Origin: a virus
Virus record (IMG/VR): IMGVR_UViG_3300022935_000005
Span: 186,001 to 250,000 of that record
Length of the DNA stretch: 64,000 nucleotides
Reading direction: 5' to 3' (one strand)
Below are positions 39,939 to 48,994 of the stretch, one piece after another. Below the pieces are notes generated by a model. It was given only the letters and a program-made list of their open reading frames with translations, was not told the DNA's origin and made no database searches. A program made the translations under genes and the position numbers. Every line of letters starts with the position of its first letter. Within the stretch, counting starts at the first letter, position 1.

Positions 39939-40391
39939 ATGGCGAGCACAATCAGTACAGCTACTCTACAAGTCCAGATACTTGAAGACATTGAGCTTAA
40001 TGGAGTCAAGAGGGGGTCTAGGGCGTACCACACATTTGCTAATATTAAGCAAATCGATGAGAGAATTCTAACGGTACCTACATATGAGGTAGATATTCTG
40101 CTTCTTAGCTCTTCAGCTGCTGCTGGTACTTATGCTACCAATAGCTTTAAGTACGCGAGGCTTACCAATCTAGATGATACTAATTATGTTTCGATCACCC
40201 TGCTGTCTGGTTCGCAGGGCTCGAAGTCAGTCCAGAAATTGCTTCCTAAGACGAGTATGATGATAACAGACCTTGCTCTATCAGGGTCATCAGCGGGTGT
40301 TTCTTTCGGGTCATTCAACGATATCACAGCTGTAAAGGCTAGCGCTAATTCTGCTAATGTTGATTTGTCGCTTTTTGTGGCTACAACTTAG
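39939..40391 (+). CDS. probable virion structural protein
   Basis: A 150-residue protein rich in Ser, Ala, Thr and Leu with beta-strand character (TATLQVQILEDIELNGV, VSITLLSGSQGSK). It resembles the small decoration/tail proteins at 5835 and 6427. No enzymatic motif. GGAGA site precedes the ATG. Confidence 0.5.
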   Translation: MASTISTATLQVQILEDIELNGVKRGSRAYHTFANIKQIDERILTVPTYEVDILLLSSSAAAGTYATNSFKYARLTNLDDTNYVSITLLSGSQGSKSVQKLLPKTSMMITDLALSGSSAGVSFGSFNDITAVKASANSANVDLSLFVATT

Positions 40392-40424
40392 TGTCTAACG
40401 AATATAATCCAAGGTGAGATTCAT

Positions 40425-40466
40425 ATGAACAGTAACCAAAGAACTGACAGAGGCAAGAATGGTTGA
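40425..40466 (+). CDS. 13-residue leader-like frame
   Basis: MNSNQRTDRGKNG with an AAGGTGA site and a possible TATAAT box upstream; its stop overlaps the start of the next gene. Very short; it could be a coupling or leader peptide. Evidence limited to RBS and overlap. Confidence 0.3.
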   Translation: MNSNQRTDRGKNG

Positions 40467-40746
40467 TCTTGAATTGAGCTTAAAGGCACTACAAGCGGGT
40501 ATTTTACCTGCCTTCTCCGGTGATGAGGTTGCCAAGCTGCTTGAGACATGTGATCCAGAAGAGGCTCATCGTCTTAAGCGGAGGTTTCGTAAGCTGTGGC
40601 GGAAAGAAATGAAAGCTCAACTTCGTGATTGTTCTTCTGATATTGAGATTAAGCGCACTGCCGCTACATTTTCGACGCCTGCTTCGAAAAGAGCAACTGT
40701 TAAGTTCAAGCTATTAAGCGAGATTTTAGGAAAAAAAGAAGAGTAA
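40459..40746 (+). CDS. basic helical protein
   Basis: A 95-residue protein, acidic N-terminus (GDEVAKLLETCDPEEAHRL) and a strongly basic centre (KRRFRKLWRKEMKAQ), then a Thr/Ser-rich part. Possibly DNA- or RNA-binding. No family recognised. Confidence 0.55.
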   Translation: MVDLELSLKALQAGILPAFSGDEVAKLLETCDPEEAHRLKRRFRKLWRKEMKAQLRDCSSDIEIKRTAATFSTPASKRATVKFKLLSEILGKKEE

Positions 40747-40753
40747 GAAAGCT

Positions 40754-42301
40754 ATGCCTTATAATAAAAGAAAGCAAAAGTGCACACAGTCAGACGGTGA
40801 CAAAGGAAACTATGTCCTTTCTTATACTGACAAGAAAGGGAAAAAGCACCGTGCCTGTCATACCAGTAAGAAGAACATGCAAGGTCAGATCGCTGCGATA
40901 GAAGCTGAAGCTGACACGTCTGAATCTGACATGCTCGAAGAAATTAGAGCTTTAGTAAGAGAAGAGGTGATGAGGCTTGGGGGATCTTCAGCAGAGGTTG
41001 GTCCAATCAAGCAAGATATGGATCTTATGTCTGTAGCTAAGGATATGTTGGAAGCAGGCGACTCTGAAGGACTTGAGGATCTAGTTGACCTTAACAACGC
41101 TATCTATACTTCTATCGATAAGCGGGACGCTTGGGAGTCTATTGGCGAACAGCTATTAACCGCTTGGGGCTTTGACGCTCCAGCTCAAGGTAAGAAGGCT
41201 GCTGCTGCTTCCGAGGGTGGTAGCGACGGCTCTGTCGCGACTTTTTGGGACGTGAGAAAAGAAGGTGTGCTATATTCTGTGAAGACGAGTTTTAAGACTC
41301 CAACGAAGCCGACTAACTACAAGCAAGCAACTCAAAGCTCCAATATAAAGTTGTCAGCACTTTTTTCTGCAATAAAAGAAAATCCGCCAGGAACAAAGCT
41401 GGGAAATATTGGCTGTATTTACTCTGAGGAAGAAAACTCTCGTGTTATTGGGTGGGGAAACGTGACAGCACCAATATCGTCTGACGATCTTAGTCAAAAA
41501 ATAAGGAGCATCATCCAGAAAAATGTTGCCCCTGAAAATGTTGAAATCATTTTAAGCTCGTACGATTCTTTAGTGGGAACTGCTACTGGCAAAAAAATGT
41601 CTAAAGACGAGACAGTTACAACAAAGCTTATCATTCGTGCACTCTCTTCAGCCGGACTATCGACCTCAGATGGAAGGCTTACAGGTAAGGCTGAACAATT
41701 TTTAGGCAGCTACTCTGAAGGAACACCGATAGCATCTCTCGCTGTTTATGAACCGTCATATTTCTTTAAGGAGACGATGGGTAAATTAGGTGACGTTGAT
41801 GATAACCAATTGTCTCTCTTTGATTTGCCAAAGGCAGATAAAGAATTTGCTTCTGACGGAGAAAGAAATGACGTTGTTAAGAGGCTTGGGACGCTAGCAA
41901 GAGGAATGTCTACGACACAGCTTGACAAGCTATTGTCAGCAGCCAGAGAAATTATGAATGAGTCATTAATACGTGAGTACATTAGTGAGGCCACACTAAT
42001 CAATGAAGAGTTAACGGGCTCTGATAAGTCTGAAATCAAGCGGATGATAAAGAAAGAGATCGAAGGTGCCACCAACCGTAAAGAGATCGATAAGGCTTTT
42101 AAGAAAGCTTTCGATTCAGAGCTCAAGAAATCCCTTAGCTCAAAGTCTGTTGTAGACGAGATCCAGAAAGAAGTTGAGAAGAGCATGGGCTCATCTGCGA
42201 ACCGAGAAGTGGTGGTCCGGATTTGCAAAGACGTTTTAGTCAAGCTGTACAGAGAGCTTAGTTTCTCGTATAAGCCAGTTATTGACAGAATGAAAGTGTA
42301 A
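40754..42301 (+). CDS. multidomain protein with two tag-like segments
   Basis: A 515-residue protein. An N-terminal basic Cys/His region (CTQSDGDKGNYV, KGKKHRACHTSKK) is followed by SDMLEEIRALVREEVMRL, a tag-like helix; then an alpha/beta domain with WDVRKEGVLYSVKTS that could be a PD-(D/E)xK-like nuclease; then ESLIREYISEATLINEEL, the second tag, with I-S-E/A and I-N-E; and a basic helical C-terminus. Candidate polyprotein cut at the two tags. Nuclease call is tentative. Confidence 0.55.
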   Translation: MPYNKRKQKCTQSDGDKGNYVLSYTDKKGKKHRACHTSKKNMQGQIAAIEAEADTSESDMLEEIRALVREEVMRLGGSSAEVGPIKQDMDLMSVAKDMLEAGDSEGLEDLVDLNNAIYTSIDKRDAWESIGEQLLTAWGFDAPAQGKKAAAASEGGSDGSVATFWDVRKEGVLYSVKTSFKTPTKPTNYKQATQSSNIKLSALFSAIKENPPGTKLGNIGCIYSEEENSRVIGWGNVTAPISSDDLSQKIRSIIQKNVAPENVEIILSSYDSLVGTATGKKMSKDETVTTKLIIRALSSAGLSTSDGRLTGKAEQFLGSYSEGTPIASLAVYEPSYFFKETMGKLGDVDDNQLSLFDLPKADKEFASDGERNDVVKRLGTLARGMSTTQLDKLLSAAREIMNESLIREYISEATLINEELTGSDKSEIKRMIKKEIEGATNRKEIDKAFKKAFDSELKKSLSSKSVVDEIQKEVEKSMGSSANREVVVRICKDVLVKLYRELSFSYKPVIDRMKV

Positions 42302-42360
42302 ACTATTTCTTCGTCTGCTATAATCTCTGTATGTATGGCAGAATCCCAAATGAAGAGAAG

Positions 42361-42549
42361 ATGTTTGAGCCAGGTGATACTTTCTTGTATCAGGGTTCTC
42401 AAGTGACAGTAGATCGTCTTATACCCCACACGGTATACTACGAACATCGCCCCATCGCTAGCTACCAAGCTTATTATTACGTCGTGACGTTACCTGATGG
42501 TTCTTCAAGGTCGCTGAGCTTGCAAGACATCAAGCCGGAGGAGCAGTGA
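42361..42549 (+). CDS. small beta-barrel-like protein
   Basis: A 62-residue protein (MFEPGDTFLYQGSQVTV... VVTLPDGSSRSLSLQDIK) of the short SH3/KOW type. I use the ATG after GAAGAGAAG because a TATAAT at 42319-42324 would start the transcript near 42332, downstream of an earlier ATG. Function unknown. Confidence 0.55.
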   Translation: MFEPGDTFLYQGSQVTVDRLIPHTVYYEHRPIASYQAYYYVVTLPDGSSRSLSLQDIKPEEQ

Positions 42550-42776
42550 GTGAATCCTACAAAATTGGCGAAGTTGTGTATGTGACTCAATACTACGACG
42601 ACATGATAGTCAAGGAAAGGTCTATCGGCTTGATAACTGACATAGATAGATATTCTTGGCTGAATGTCCACGGGGGTAAGACGGAGTTTGAGATTTACAA
42701 AATACTAGACTCTAGAACTAACACAACCGTGACAGCTGAGAAATTTGCAATTAGCAAGCTCGAGGAGTATGTGTAA
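42546..42776 (+). CDS. small beta-barrel-like protein
   Basis: A 76-residue GTG-start protein (MSESYKIGEVVYVTQYYDD... GGKTEFEIYKIL), similar in pattern to the previous gene. Coupled to both neighbours by overlaps. Function unknown. Confidence 0.55.
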   Translation: MSESYKIGEVVYVTQYYDDMIVKERSIGLITDIDRYSWLNVHGGKTEFEIYKILDSRTNTTVTAEKFAISKLEEYV

Positions 42777-43012
42777 TGAGAGATTTCCTAATAAGCGCAG
42801 TTTCTTTTGCAATTATCGCAACAATTCTCTGGGGCTCTTTTTTACTGCTTTGTGTGGTGATCGACTTTTTATCTGGAATGGGCATATCTGCTGGCTTTTT
42901 GTGGTTTACGTCTGGTCTAGCTGTGGCTTACTGTAAGCCTGCCGCGGCCCTGCTAAAGTTGTGTGAGTCAGTTTATATTAAGGTTCACGATATATTCTGG
43001 AGACTTGATTGA
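42776..43012 (+). CDS. membrane protein
   Basis: A 78-residue protein with two membrane helices (AVSFAIIATILWGSFLLLCV and GISAGFLWFTSGLAVAY). Starts at the last base of the preceding stop. Function unknown. Confidence 0.55.
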   Translation: MRDFLISAVSFAIIATILWGSFLLLCVVIDFLSGMGISAGFLWFTSGLAVAYCKPAAALLKLCESVYIKVHDIFWRLD

Positions 43013-43272
43013 AGGTCACACCATCACCAAGCCTGATGAGACACCATCAGAGAGAGTACTATGACCCATCTCGTCTGATTCAGATCATCGACGAGCTGAT
43101 AATAACATCACCTGATATTCCAAATTCTTACAGATTTATGACCTCGACAGGACTAATCATACATGAGAAGTGTAGGTCTTTAGAGGAGTTTCTTAAAAAT
43201 AAGACTGATGCGAGGAGCTTGCGAGTCAAGAATCTTCTGTCCAGACTTCTAAGGCTTAATCAGGAGGTCTGA
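43009..43272 (+). CDS. hypothetical protein
   Basis: An 87-residue TTG-start protein, basic and helical at the C-terminus ([19 protein letters not shown]). Placed between the membrane protein and DnaJ. No family recognised. Confidence 0.5.
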   Translation: MKVTPSPSLMRHHQREYYDPSRLIQIIDELIITSPDIPNSYRFMTSTGLIIHEKCRSLEEFLKNKTDARSLRVKNLLSRLLRLNQEV

Positions 43273-43276
43273 TAAG

Positions 43277-44032
43277 ATGGACCCGTACGCTGTCTTAGGA
43301 GTGCAAAAGTCTGCATCACAAGATGAGATAAAGAAGTCATATCGAAAGTTAGCCCTTAAGTACCATCCTGACAGAAATACAGCCCCCGAAGCATCAGAAC
43401 AATTTAAGAAAGTCTCTGAAGCTTATTCCATGATAGGTGATCCGCAAGCTAGGAAAGACTACGAGTTGAAGTCTGGAAACCCGCGAAGCCGAGACTTTGA
43501 AGAGTTCTTCCGCGGAAGCCAGTGGGGATCATGGGATGAGATGTTCGGGACAAGATATCAAAAGACGCGACCTTACATTATAAAGGTGAAAATAGACTTC
43601 TCTCTGGAAGAGCTGAACAGCAGGCCCATGAAAAGCTTCCACTTGGATGGTCAGAGGATCGACTTTCGAGTCCCTCGTGGCGTTCGTCCAGGAGAAATCT
43701 TCAACGTCGAGTTAGGTGGTGGTCAGGAATTACATATAACTGCGGGAGTACTAAAGAATAAGCTGTTTGAGCTTAAGGGTGATGACCTGCATACACAAGT
43801 GAGTGTCCCTATTGACATTGCGCTGAAGGGTGGCGAGTTAAAGGTCCCGACGTTGTCAGGAACAATTAGTCTAAAGATTCCCGCGAGAACAAGTTCACAC
43901 ACAAAGCTAAGAGTGAAGTCATCTGGCCTACCTTTGAAAATTGCAGGTTTCGGATCTATAATCTATGAAGTGAGGTTGGATCTGAAGAAAATAAGTCCTG
44001 AATTATTATCATGGTCTTCTTCTTTCAATTAA
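43277..44032 (+). CDS. DnaJ-class co-chaperone
   Basis: A 251-residue J-domain protein of the CbpA/type II group. [19 protein letters not shown], then KYHPDRN with HPD at 30-32; no zinc-finger repeats. Two beta-rich C-terminal domains follow ([31 protein letters not shown]). It would recruit host DnaK. A phage DnaJ may help head assembly or protein folding. Confidence 0.85.
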   Translation: MDPYAVLGVQKSASQDEIKKSYRKLALKYHPDRNTAPEASEQFKKVSEAYSMIGDPQARKDYELKSGNPRSRDFEEFFRGSQWGSWDEMFGTRYQKTRPYIIKVKIDFSLEELNSRPMKSFHLDGQRIDFRVPRGVRPGEIFNVELGGGQELHITAGVLKNKLFELKGDDLHTQVSVPIDIALKGGELKVPTLSGTISLKIPARTSSHTKLRVKSSGLPLKIAGFGSIIYEVRLDLKKISPELLSWSSSFN

Positions 44033-44033
44033 T

Positions 44034-44061
44034 TTGTACTTTACATTTTTGTTCGTATAAT
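44034..44061 (+). promoter_or_regulatory. promoter, TTGTAC class
   Basis: TTGTAC at 44034-44039, 16-base spacer, TATAAT at 44056-44061, overlapping the end of the DnaJ gene and serving the next operon. Confidence 0.5.
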
Positions 44062-44091
44062 ATCAATAGTGGAGTTAAAGGAGTTTTAGCC

Positions 44092-44355
44092 ATGGGAGAA
44101 GTTGTGGACCTTCTTGAGTACAAACGGCTCAAGAAGACAGAGGAGGAAGAAGAGATAGAAAAGCTGAAGGCTGAACTACGTTCTCTCATTGGCGAGATAG
44201 GCGGGATTCATGTTGTACCTCTGGCGATGTCACGAGATATGACTGATCTTACGCACTTAGGTTTCGGATATTCTTTCGACCCGGGTGTGTACATGAGCTC
44301 TTCCTGTCCGTTCTACACGGTGAGTACATCAGGGGACAAAAGAGAAGATGAATAG
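44092..44355 (+). CDS. hypothetical protein
   Basis: An 87-residue protein: a charged coiled-coil N-terminus (YKRLKKTEEEEEIEKLKAE) and a Gly/Tyr-rich C-terminus. AAAGGAG precedes the ATG. Reading frames open upstream belong to noncoding sequence before the promoter. Function unknown. Confidence 0.55.
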   Translation: MGEVVDLLEYKRLKKTEEEEEIEKLKAELRSLIGEIGGIHVVPLAMSRDMTDLTHLGFGYSFDPGVYMSSSCPFYTVSTSGDKREDE

Positions 44356-44563
44356 CGAACATTCTCTAAATACTGGAGATATTCTAGAAGATAGATATGG
44401 CAACAAAATGGTGATCGTAGATGTTTTGGCGCCTGAGAATACAGGTGCTGATTGTTTAGAATGCTTTGTTTTAGTTAACGGAAGAATCAAGAGGGTGAAC
44501 GCCAATAGTCCCTCTATTATCAAGTCTTATAAAAAAGAGAAAAGGAGCTTAAAAAATGGCTAA
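44348..44563 (+). CDS. small protein
   Basis: A 71-residue protein (LNTGDILEDRYGNKMVIVDV) with the beta-barrel start seen in several neighbours and a basic tail (KKEKRSLKNG). Overlaps both neighbours by eight bases. Function unknown. Confidence 0.55.
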   Translation: MNSEHSLNTGDILEDRYGNKMVIVDVLAPENTGADCLECFVLVNGRIKRVNANSPSIIKSYKKEKRSLKNG

Positions 44564-44789
44564 TCAGGAAATTGTTACAGAGTTCGTAGAGAAAGTACTT
44601 GCTTTCGAGTCTGAAAAGCGTGAGCTAGCAGAGGCAGAGAAGGAGCTGTACGCAGATTACAAGGACAAGCTTGACGTAAAGGCTTTCAAGATTGCCCTCC
44701 GGATTGCAAAGATGCGTGCAAAACTAGACTCCTCAGAAGATGCCGAAGTAGATCAAATTCTTGGTGTCGTTTCCACCCGCGTGCCATAA
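44556..44789 (+). CDS. DUF2312/GapR-like DNA-binding protein
   Basis: A 77-residue helical protein. VEKVLAFESEKRELAEAEK, then KDKLDVKAFKIALRIAKMR match the DUF2312 pattern (ER.E.LEEE.K.IA.D...DVK..R..IR.RK). GapR of alphaproteobacteria binds overtwisted AT-rich DNA. Suggests an alphaproteobacterial link, not proof. AGGAGC site precedes it. Confidence 0.65.
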   Translation: MANQEIVTEFVEKVLAFESEKRELAEAEKELYADYKDKLDVKAFKIALRIAKMRAKLDSSEDAEVDQILGVVSTRVP

Positions 44790-44832
44790 TTAACTGCGAC
44801 TTATTTATCACACTTTTTGGAGTTAATGTCCC

Positions 44833-45174
44833 ATGTTAGATATTAGAAATGATATGTATAAGGTCGGGCTGATTGGTGGAATAGTACTTTTATACGCCGC
44901 CTCAGCCTATAGTTATCTAAGCTCAACCGGTGATCGACAAACGTCTGGTGAATACTTGGCTACGCCTTCGACAGACAAAACGATGATCAGGGTTTTGGAA
45001 ACAGCGCGAGCTCATGGCGATCACAAGATACCTCACAAAAGCCTCCAGTCTGCGAATGTCATTGTACCGGGATCTACTTGCGTTATAACTAGTGAAAATC
45101 TAGACTTCAGTGGCGACTTTGTCGAGGTATCTGCCGACTGTTTTGCCGTGGGAAGCTCACAGGAAGCAGAGTGA
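44833..45174 (+). CDS. membrane-anchored protein
   Basis: A 113-residue protein with one N-terminal membrane helix (VGLIGGIVLLYAASAYSYL) and a periplasmic, Cys-containing part. Coupled by four bases to the OmpA-VWA gene that follows, so the products may act together in the envelope. Confidence 0.55.
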   Translation: MLDIRNDMYKVGLIGGIVLLYAASAYSYLSSTGDRQTSGEYLATPSTDKTMIRVLETARAHGDHKIPHKSLQSANVIVPGSTCVITSENLDFSGDFVEVSADCFAVGSSQEAE

Positions 45175-46067
45175 AATTTGCTGCCGGCCTGCTTACGCTA
45201 TTTCTACTATCCAGTAGCACCGCTGCTGATGAAAAGGCGTCTGAGTATATACTCTACAAGCATGAGCTACCAGACTGGGATGAAAGGTTTCAGTTAGCAG
45301 CTGGTACAGCGAAGGATAGATGCCAGCTCCATGAATGCTTGTGCTCTGTTTCTCGCCCGGTATCCTCTTCGCAATCGACCTTTGGCACAGGCACAGACCG
45401 CAGACATTCTCTCTATTTTTCAGAGGCAGGTTATGTCCCGAAAGAGAGTCAGAAAAGAAGTCTGGAGAACTGGATCAAGAAGCATTCTTTTAGTACGTCT
45501 ATCACACTCATCGGATACACAGATAGTTGCGGTACCCACGATTATAATGAGAAGCTGGTAAGAAACAGAGTCTCTGAAGTACGGCAAACGCTAACGGGCA
45601 TGGGATACCCGAAGGCTAGTTCTATCATTTTTAGGGCGGAAGCTAGTTACGGTCATGATCCTTCTTCCCGAAGGGTCGATGTGATAGTTCACCGAACAAG
45701 CCGGTTAACAACCATGATTGAAAAGGTACAAGCAGATGTCTACTTAATAGATGCCTCTGGTTCGATGTGGGGTAGCTGGAGAAAATGGTCTGATATAGTC
45801 GCTGTTTCTTTTAAACCCGGTTCGAGGATATACCTTTCGAAGTCTGAAGACTGCTATTCTGGACAATCACTTGACAAGGTGTCTCCGTCAGGCGCAACAG
45901 AAATATGGTACTCTTACTGGAAGGTATTGGATAAGATGAAGGCAGGAGAGACTCTAGTGGTGATATCAGACTTTCGATCAACTGTTCCACTTACTCGTAG
46001 AGAGGCGGAAATGATTGAAGAGAAAGTCAGGTCGAAGGGCATAAAGGTTATAGCTCTGAAGCCTTAA
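45171..46067 (+). CDS. secreted OmpA-like / VWA-like protein
   Basis: A 298-residue protein with signal peptide (FAAGLLTLFLLSSSTAA). ITLIGYTDSCGTHDYNEKL...RVSEVRQTL is an OmpA-like peptidoglycan-binding domain; then VYLIDASGSMWGSW is a VWA-type MIDAS. This joining of domains is uncommon for a phage protein. Four Cys residues occur in the mature N-terminal part. GTG start in the previous gene's end. Confidence 0.7.
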   Translation: MKFAAGLLTLFLLSSSTAADEKASEYILYKHELPDWDERFQLAAGTAKDRCQLHECLCSVSRPVSSSQSTFGTGTDRRHSLYFSEAGYVPKESQKRSLENWIKKHSFSTSITLIGYTDSCGTHDYNEKLVRNRVSEVRQTLTGMGYPKASSIIFRAEASYGHDPSSRRVDVIVHRTSRLTTMIEKVQADVYLIDASGSMWGSWRKWSDIVAVSFKPGSRIYLSKSEDCYSGQSLDKVSPSGATEIWYSYWKVLDKMKAGETLVVISDFRSTVPLTRREAEMIEEKVRSKGIKVIALKP

Positions 46068-46129
46068 CGTTACGCTTTTCCTTAATATGATATGAGGGTA
46101 AGGGATACAACATCAGGAGGGATCCTCAA

Positions 46130-46336
46130 ATGGCAAGAATGCAATCAGAAGACGTACAAGCTCTTCTAAACTTAAGGGCAAATTTAATCAACGATCACAT
46201 CCGGATGCTCGACGGCGCGACTAGCCCTCACACCGCGATGGTGAAGCAGGCCGATGTAGCTCGTTGCTTGTCAACAGCCATTCGAAATTTAGAGGAAATT
46301 CTAGCCACCGCCGGCGGCGTAGAATTTAATAAGTAG
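46130..46336 (+). CDS. hypothetical helical protein
   Basis: A 68-residue all-helical protein (DVQALLNLRANLINDHIRM). CAGGAGG precedes the ATG. Function unknown. Confidence 0.55.
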   Translation: MARMQSEDVQALLNLRANLINDHIRMLDGATSPHTAMVKQADVARCLSTAIRNLEEILATAGGVEFNK

Positions 46337-46338
46337 CT

Positions 46339-46367
46339 TTGTAAACTCCTCTTTCTAGAGTTATTAT
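46339..46367 (+). promoter_or_regulatory. promoter, TTGTAAAC class
   Basis: TTGTAA at 46339-46344, 17-base spacer, TATTAT at 46362-46367, upstream of 46401. Confidence 0.6.
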
Positions 46368-46400
46368 AGAAATAGTTCTAGCAATCAAATAGGAGAACTT

Positions 46401-46808
46401 ATGAAGCAGTATCGTAACAACTATAAGAATATGCACCCACAGTCAGCAAGGCACATCGGCCGAGAGATTGTGCTAGCCACTCTTTCTGACTCTAATGCTG
46501 AGAATGTTAATCGACGTCTAAAGTCTGCCGGAGTTACCAATCCTGACGGTACAGACGTTGTGTTTTCAGAGCCACACTTGGATCAGATGAAGACAGGACT
46601 AGCTTCTATTATTGAGATGGTTCAGGATAGGGCTCCACATCGATTCGAGGAAGCTCTTGACCTTGTAATCAATATGCACACAGGTGGATCTTACGGCCCA
46701 TGGTATCGTAAGTGGTACATCCCATACGCTTTAGAGACCGGAGCTCCTCTTTGGGTATCTTCATCTGAAGCTCATGAAGTTGTAGACCGACTACGCAGCG
46801 CAGCGTAA
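46401..46808 (+). CDS. hypothetical protein
   Basis: A 135-residue protein with its own TTGTAAAC promoter and a terminator after it, so it is a one-gene unit. Contains YGPWYRKWYIPYAL. No family recognised. AGGAG site precedes the ATG. Confidence 0.6.
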   Translation: MKQYRNNYKNMHPQSARHIGREIVLATLSDSNAENVNRRLKSAGVTNPDGTDVVFSEPHLDQMKTGLASIIEMVQDRAPHRFEEALDLVINMHTGGSYGPWYRKWYIPYALETGAPLWVSSSEAHEVVDRLRSAA

Positions 46809-46831
46809 CAACATTTCTTATATGAGTATAT

Positions 46832-46854
46832 GGGGGGGCTTTGCTCCCCTTTTT
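46832..46854 (+). terminator. rho-independent terminator
   Basis: GGGGGGC pairs with GCTCCCC (one G-T pair) around a TTT loop at 46832-46849, followed directly by five T. Confidence 0.8.
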
Positions 46855-46907
46855 ACTTTTTCGCTCTATTTATCTATAGATAACTTTGTTGTAAAGGGTA
46901 CAACGCC

Positions 46908-47372
46908 GTGAGCGGAAAAAACAATAAGGAAGAAGAGACTTTATTTGTAAAGGGTAACTATGTTGCCGTAATGAATGGTAAGGTCGACGCTAGCGGTCTT
47001 GTATCAACCTCTGTGACAGTATGTACCATTTTGCACGTAGGCTGTGATGACGTGTTTGTGCAGTCTACATCCAGCCAGTTTTCTAATCCAGTAAGGTATA
47101 TCGTTTCTAAACAAGCGTGCGTTCCTCTCTCCATAGATCCCGGGAATGTCGTTGGTTGTGTGCCTGCCCAGCCCTCAATCGGAGATATGGTTTTGTTTCA
47201 TGATAAGCTGACGTGGTCGAGTAAAGAGCTTGAACTTATAGTTGGTACTGTATATGAAATATCTTTTATGAAGGGACGTCCGTCAACCGCGACTGTAATG
47301 AGAGGCACTGACATGATCGAGCTACCGTACGCCAGTTTGCTGGTTTTACAGAAGGCACATTCGGTAGTGTAA
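46908..47372 (+). CDS. hypothetical protein
   Basis: A 154-residue GTG-start protein with two repeats of a beta-barrel pattern (FVKGNYVAVMNG... and PSIGDMVLFHDK). Perhaps two tandem SH3-like domains. Function unknown. Confidence 0.55.
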   Translation: MSGKNNKEEETLFVKGNYVAVMNGKVDASGLVSTSVTVCTILHVGCDDVFVQSTSSQFSNPVRYIVSKQACVPLSIDPGNVVGCVPAQPSIGDMVLFHDKLTWSSKELELIVGTVYEISFMKGRPSTATVMRGTDMIELPYASLLVLQKAHSVV

Positions 47373-47401
47373 TTGTTCGACCAAACGCTTATAGTATAGC
47401 C

Positions 47402-47857
47402 ATGAGCAAAGAAAGCAGCAAACCAACAAGTAAGAAAGCATCGGCACGGGGCGCACGTAAGTCTCTCGTCGCGGAATATAAGGCGAAAGCAAGGGGCAAA
47501 AAAACTTCTAGCGTTTCCTCAAAGAAAAGTGCCGATAAGAGTAAGCCAGTTCGACGAACGCCCACGAAGATTACATACAACCCTATCACGGAAATGGAAG
47601 TGGCCGGAGAAGTTTATCGCACCGGTGACATCGCACACTTCGTTTTAGAGGGCCGGATGGAGTCCAAGAAGCCTCACACCGGTGAGATCAAGGAATGTTA
47701 TCCCAACGATCGGATGGAGCCGAGCGTGGCAGTTTGGGACCAGACCGACGGCAAATACAGAACAATCAGAGCCAGATTGGTTGGATGGACAGCCACAGAA
47801 GCAAAGAAGAAATGGCAGGAGTTCCTCGGTGACAACCCGGAAAAAGATTACTACTAA
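47402..47857 (+). CDS. protein with Lys-rich N-terminus
   Basis: A 151-residue protein; residues 1-57 are a basic, Ser/Lys/Ala-rich disordered tail (PTSKKASARGARKS), the rest an alpha/beta domain with KKPHTGEIKECYPND. A TATAGT box lies only a few bases before the ATG, so the transcript may be leaderless. Likely nucleic-acid binding. Confidence 0.55.
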   Translation: MSKESSKPTSKKASARGARKSLVAEYKAKARGKKTSSVSSKKSADKSKPVRRTPTKITYNPITEMEVAGEVYRTGDIAHFVLEGRMESKKPHTGEIKECYPNDRMEPSVAVWDQTDGKYRTIRARLVGWTATEAKKKWQEFLGDNPEKDYY

Positions 47858-47870
47858 TAAAGAGAGTGAT

Positions 47871-48158
47871 GTGATTCAATCGTCACGCCGTAAGCGTGCC
47901 TCTAGAATCGACCCCCTCTCAGAGCACTGGTTCCACCCCAGAACCCCTTTCGCTCCCGGAGACATAGTTGCCATCAAGTGGGCAGATGATGCGCTTTCTC
48001 ACCTCATGAATGAGGGTCCTCGGAGAACAGGAGTTGTCCTGACCGTGCTTGACGATACCACACCTGAGGGTGTTGAAGTCATGTGGGACTCGGGGGATAT
48101 TGATTGGGATTACGCCGATGACCTCCGACACGTTGAGGAGAGTCCACGACATGAGTAA
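47871..48158 (+). CDS. small beta-barrel-like protein
   Basis: A 95-residue GTG-start protein. RTPFAPGDIVAIKW...TGVVLTVLDD...DIDWDYADDLRHVE follows the short SH3-type pattern. I use the GTG after AGAGAGTGAT rather than an upstream ATG inside the previous gene. It begins the GC-rich stretch. Confidence 0.55.
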   Translation: MIQSSRRKRASRIDPLSEHWFHPRTPFAPGDIVAIKWADDALSHLMNEGPRRTGVVLTVLDDTTPEGVEVMWDSGDIDWDYADDLRHVEESPRHE

Positions 48159-48981
48159 AGAGAGAAAACACATACTTCACATTCACGTTCCCAAGACAGG
48201 CGGGACTTGGTTCAACAGAGTCATGCACGAGCACCTGGGTACCGCATTTACTAGTGCCGATCACAACGCTGTCGAGTGGGCCGTCGAGGGCACGATGAAG
48301 GTCCCGTTCTGGATCACAAGCGGAGCTGAGCACGTCGCTATAACGCTGCAAGGCATCGATGCCGAGGGTAACCGCGTCCCAAACCTCCTCCGCCCGGAGA
48401 TTTACACGCGAGTCGGCATCTGCCGGAATCCGTTCGAGCTGCTTGTGAGTCACTGGAGCCACGACCACCCCGCTGACCGCGAGCGTGCCGCTCGCTGGGG
48501 CGCGCTGCCAGCCGGCCCGGTCGGTTGGGACTGCACCAACGCGGTTCACGGCATCTCAAGTTTTGACGGCTTCATCAAACGCCTGACAGATCCTGAGTTT
48601 CCCTGGGCTCACGCAACGTTGCAGCAGTCGCTGCACTACCAGTTACTGACGACAAAACGCCCACCCCGGGTCACTGTTGACTATGTGCTGAGGAACGAGC
48701 GGTTGACGGAGGCAACGCGAGAGCTCTTGGGCTTTCTGGGCATTGAACCCAATGAGACCACGCTCGCGAGCGATCGCGCCAGCAACAGCAGCCGCCACCG
48801 AGACTACCGGAGCTACTATACCGACGAGTTGCGCGAGCTTGTGGAGACCCACTATGCCCGAGACCTGGACACGCTTGGGTACGATTTTGACGGGTCAACG
48901 ATCGACGCGGCGTGGTTTGCCATGGACCCTGCTGAAGAGCTGCCCGAGACCGCCATTGACACATATGTGTTAAAGGTGTAA
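48151..48981 (+). CDS. sulfotransferase family protein
   Basis: A 276-residue protein. LHIHVPKTGGTWFNRV is the 5'-phosphosulfate loop for PAPS and VGICRNPFELLVSHWS the 3'-phosphate motif of sulfotransferases. The encoding DNA is much richer in G+C than the genes before it (46 of 60 bases at 48481-48540). It would transfer sulfate to a glycan or lipid, perhaps changing the host surface; no target seen. Confidence 0.78.
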   Translation: MSKERKHILHIHVPKTGGTWFNRVMHEHLGTAFTSADHNAVEWAVEGTMKVPFWITSGAEHVAITLQGIDAEGNRVPNLLRPEIYTRVGICRNPFELLVSHWSHDHPADRERAARWGALPAGPVGWDCTNAVHGISSFDGFIKRLTDPEFPWAHATLQQSLHYQLLTTKRPPRVTVDYVLRNERLTEATRELLGFLGIEPNETTLASDRASNSSRHRDYRSYYTDELRELVETHYARDLDTLGYDFDGSTIDAAWFAMDPAEELPETAIDTYVLKV

Positions 48982-48994
48982 TTGCTCGACAATC

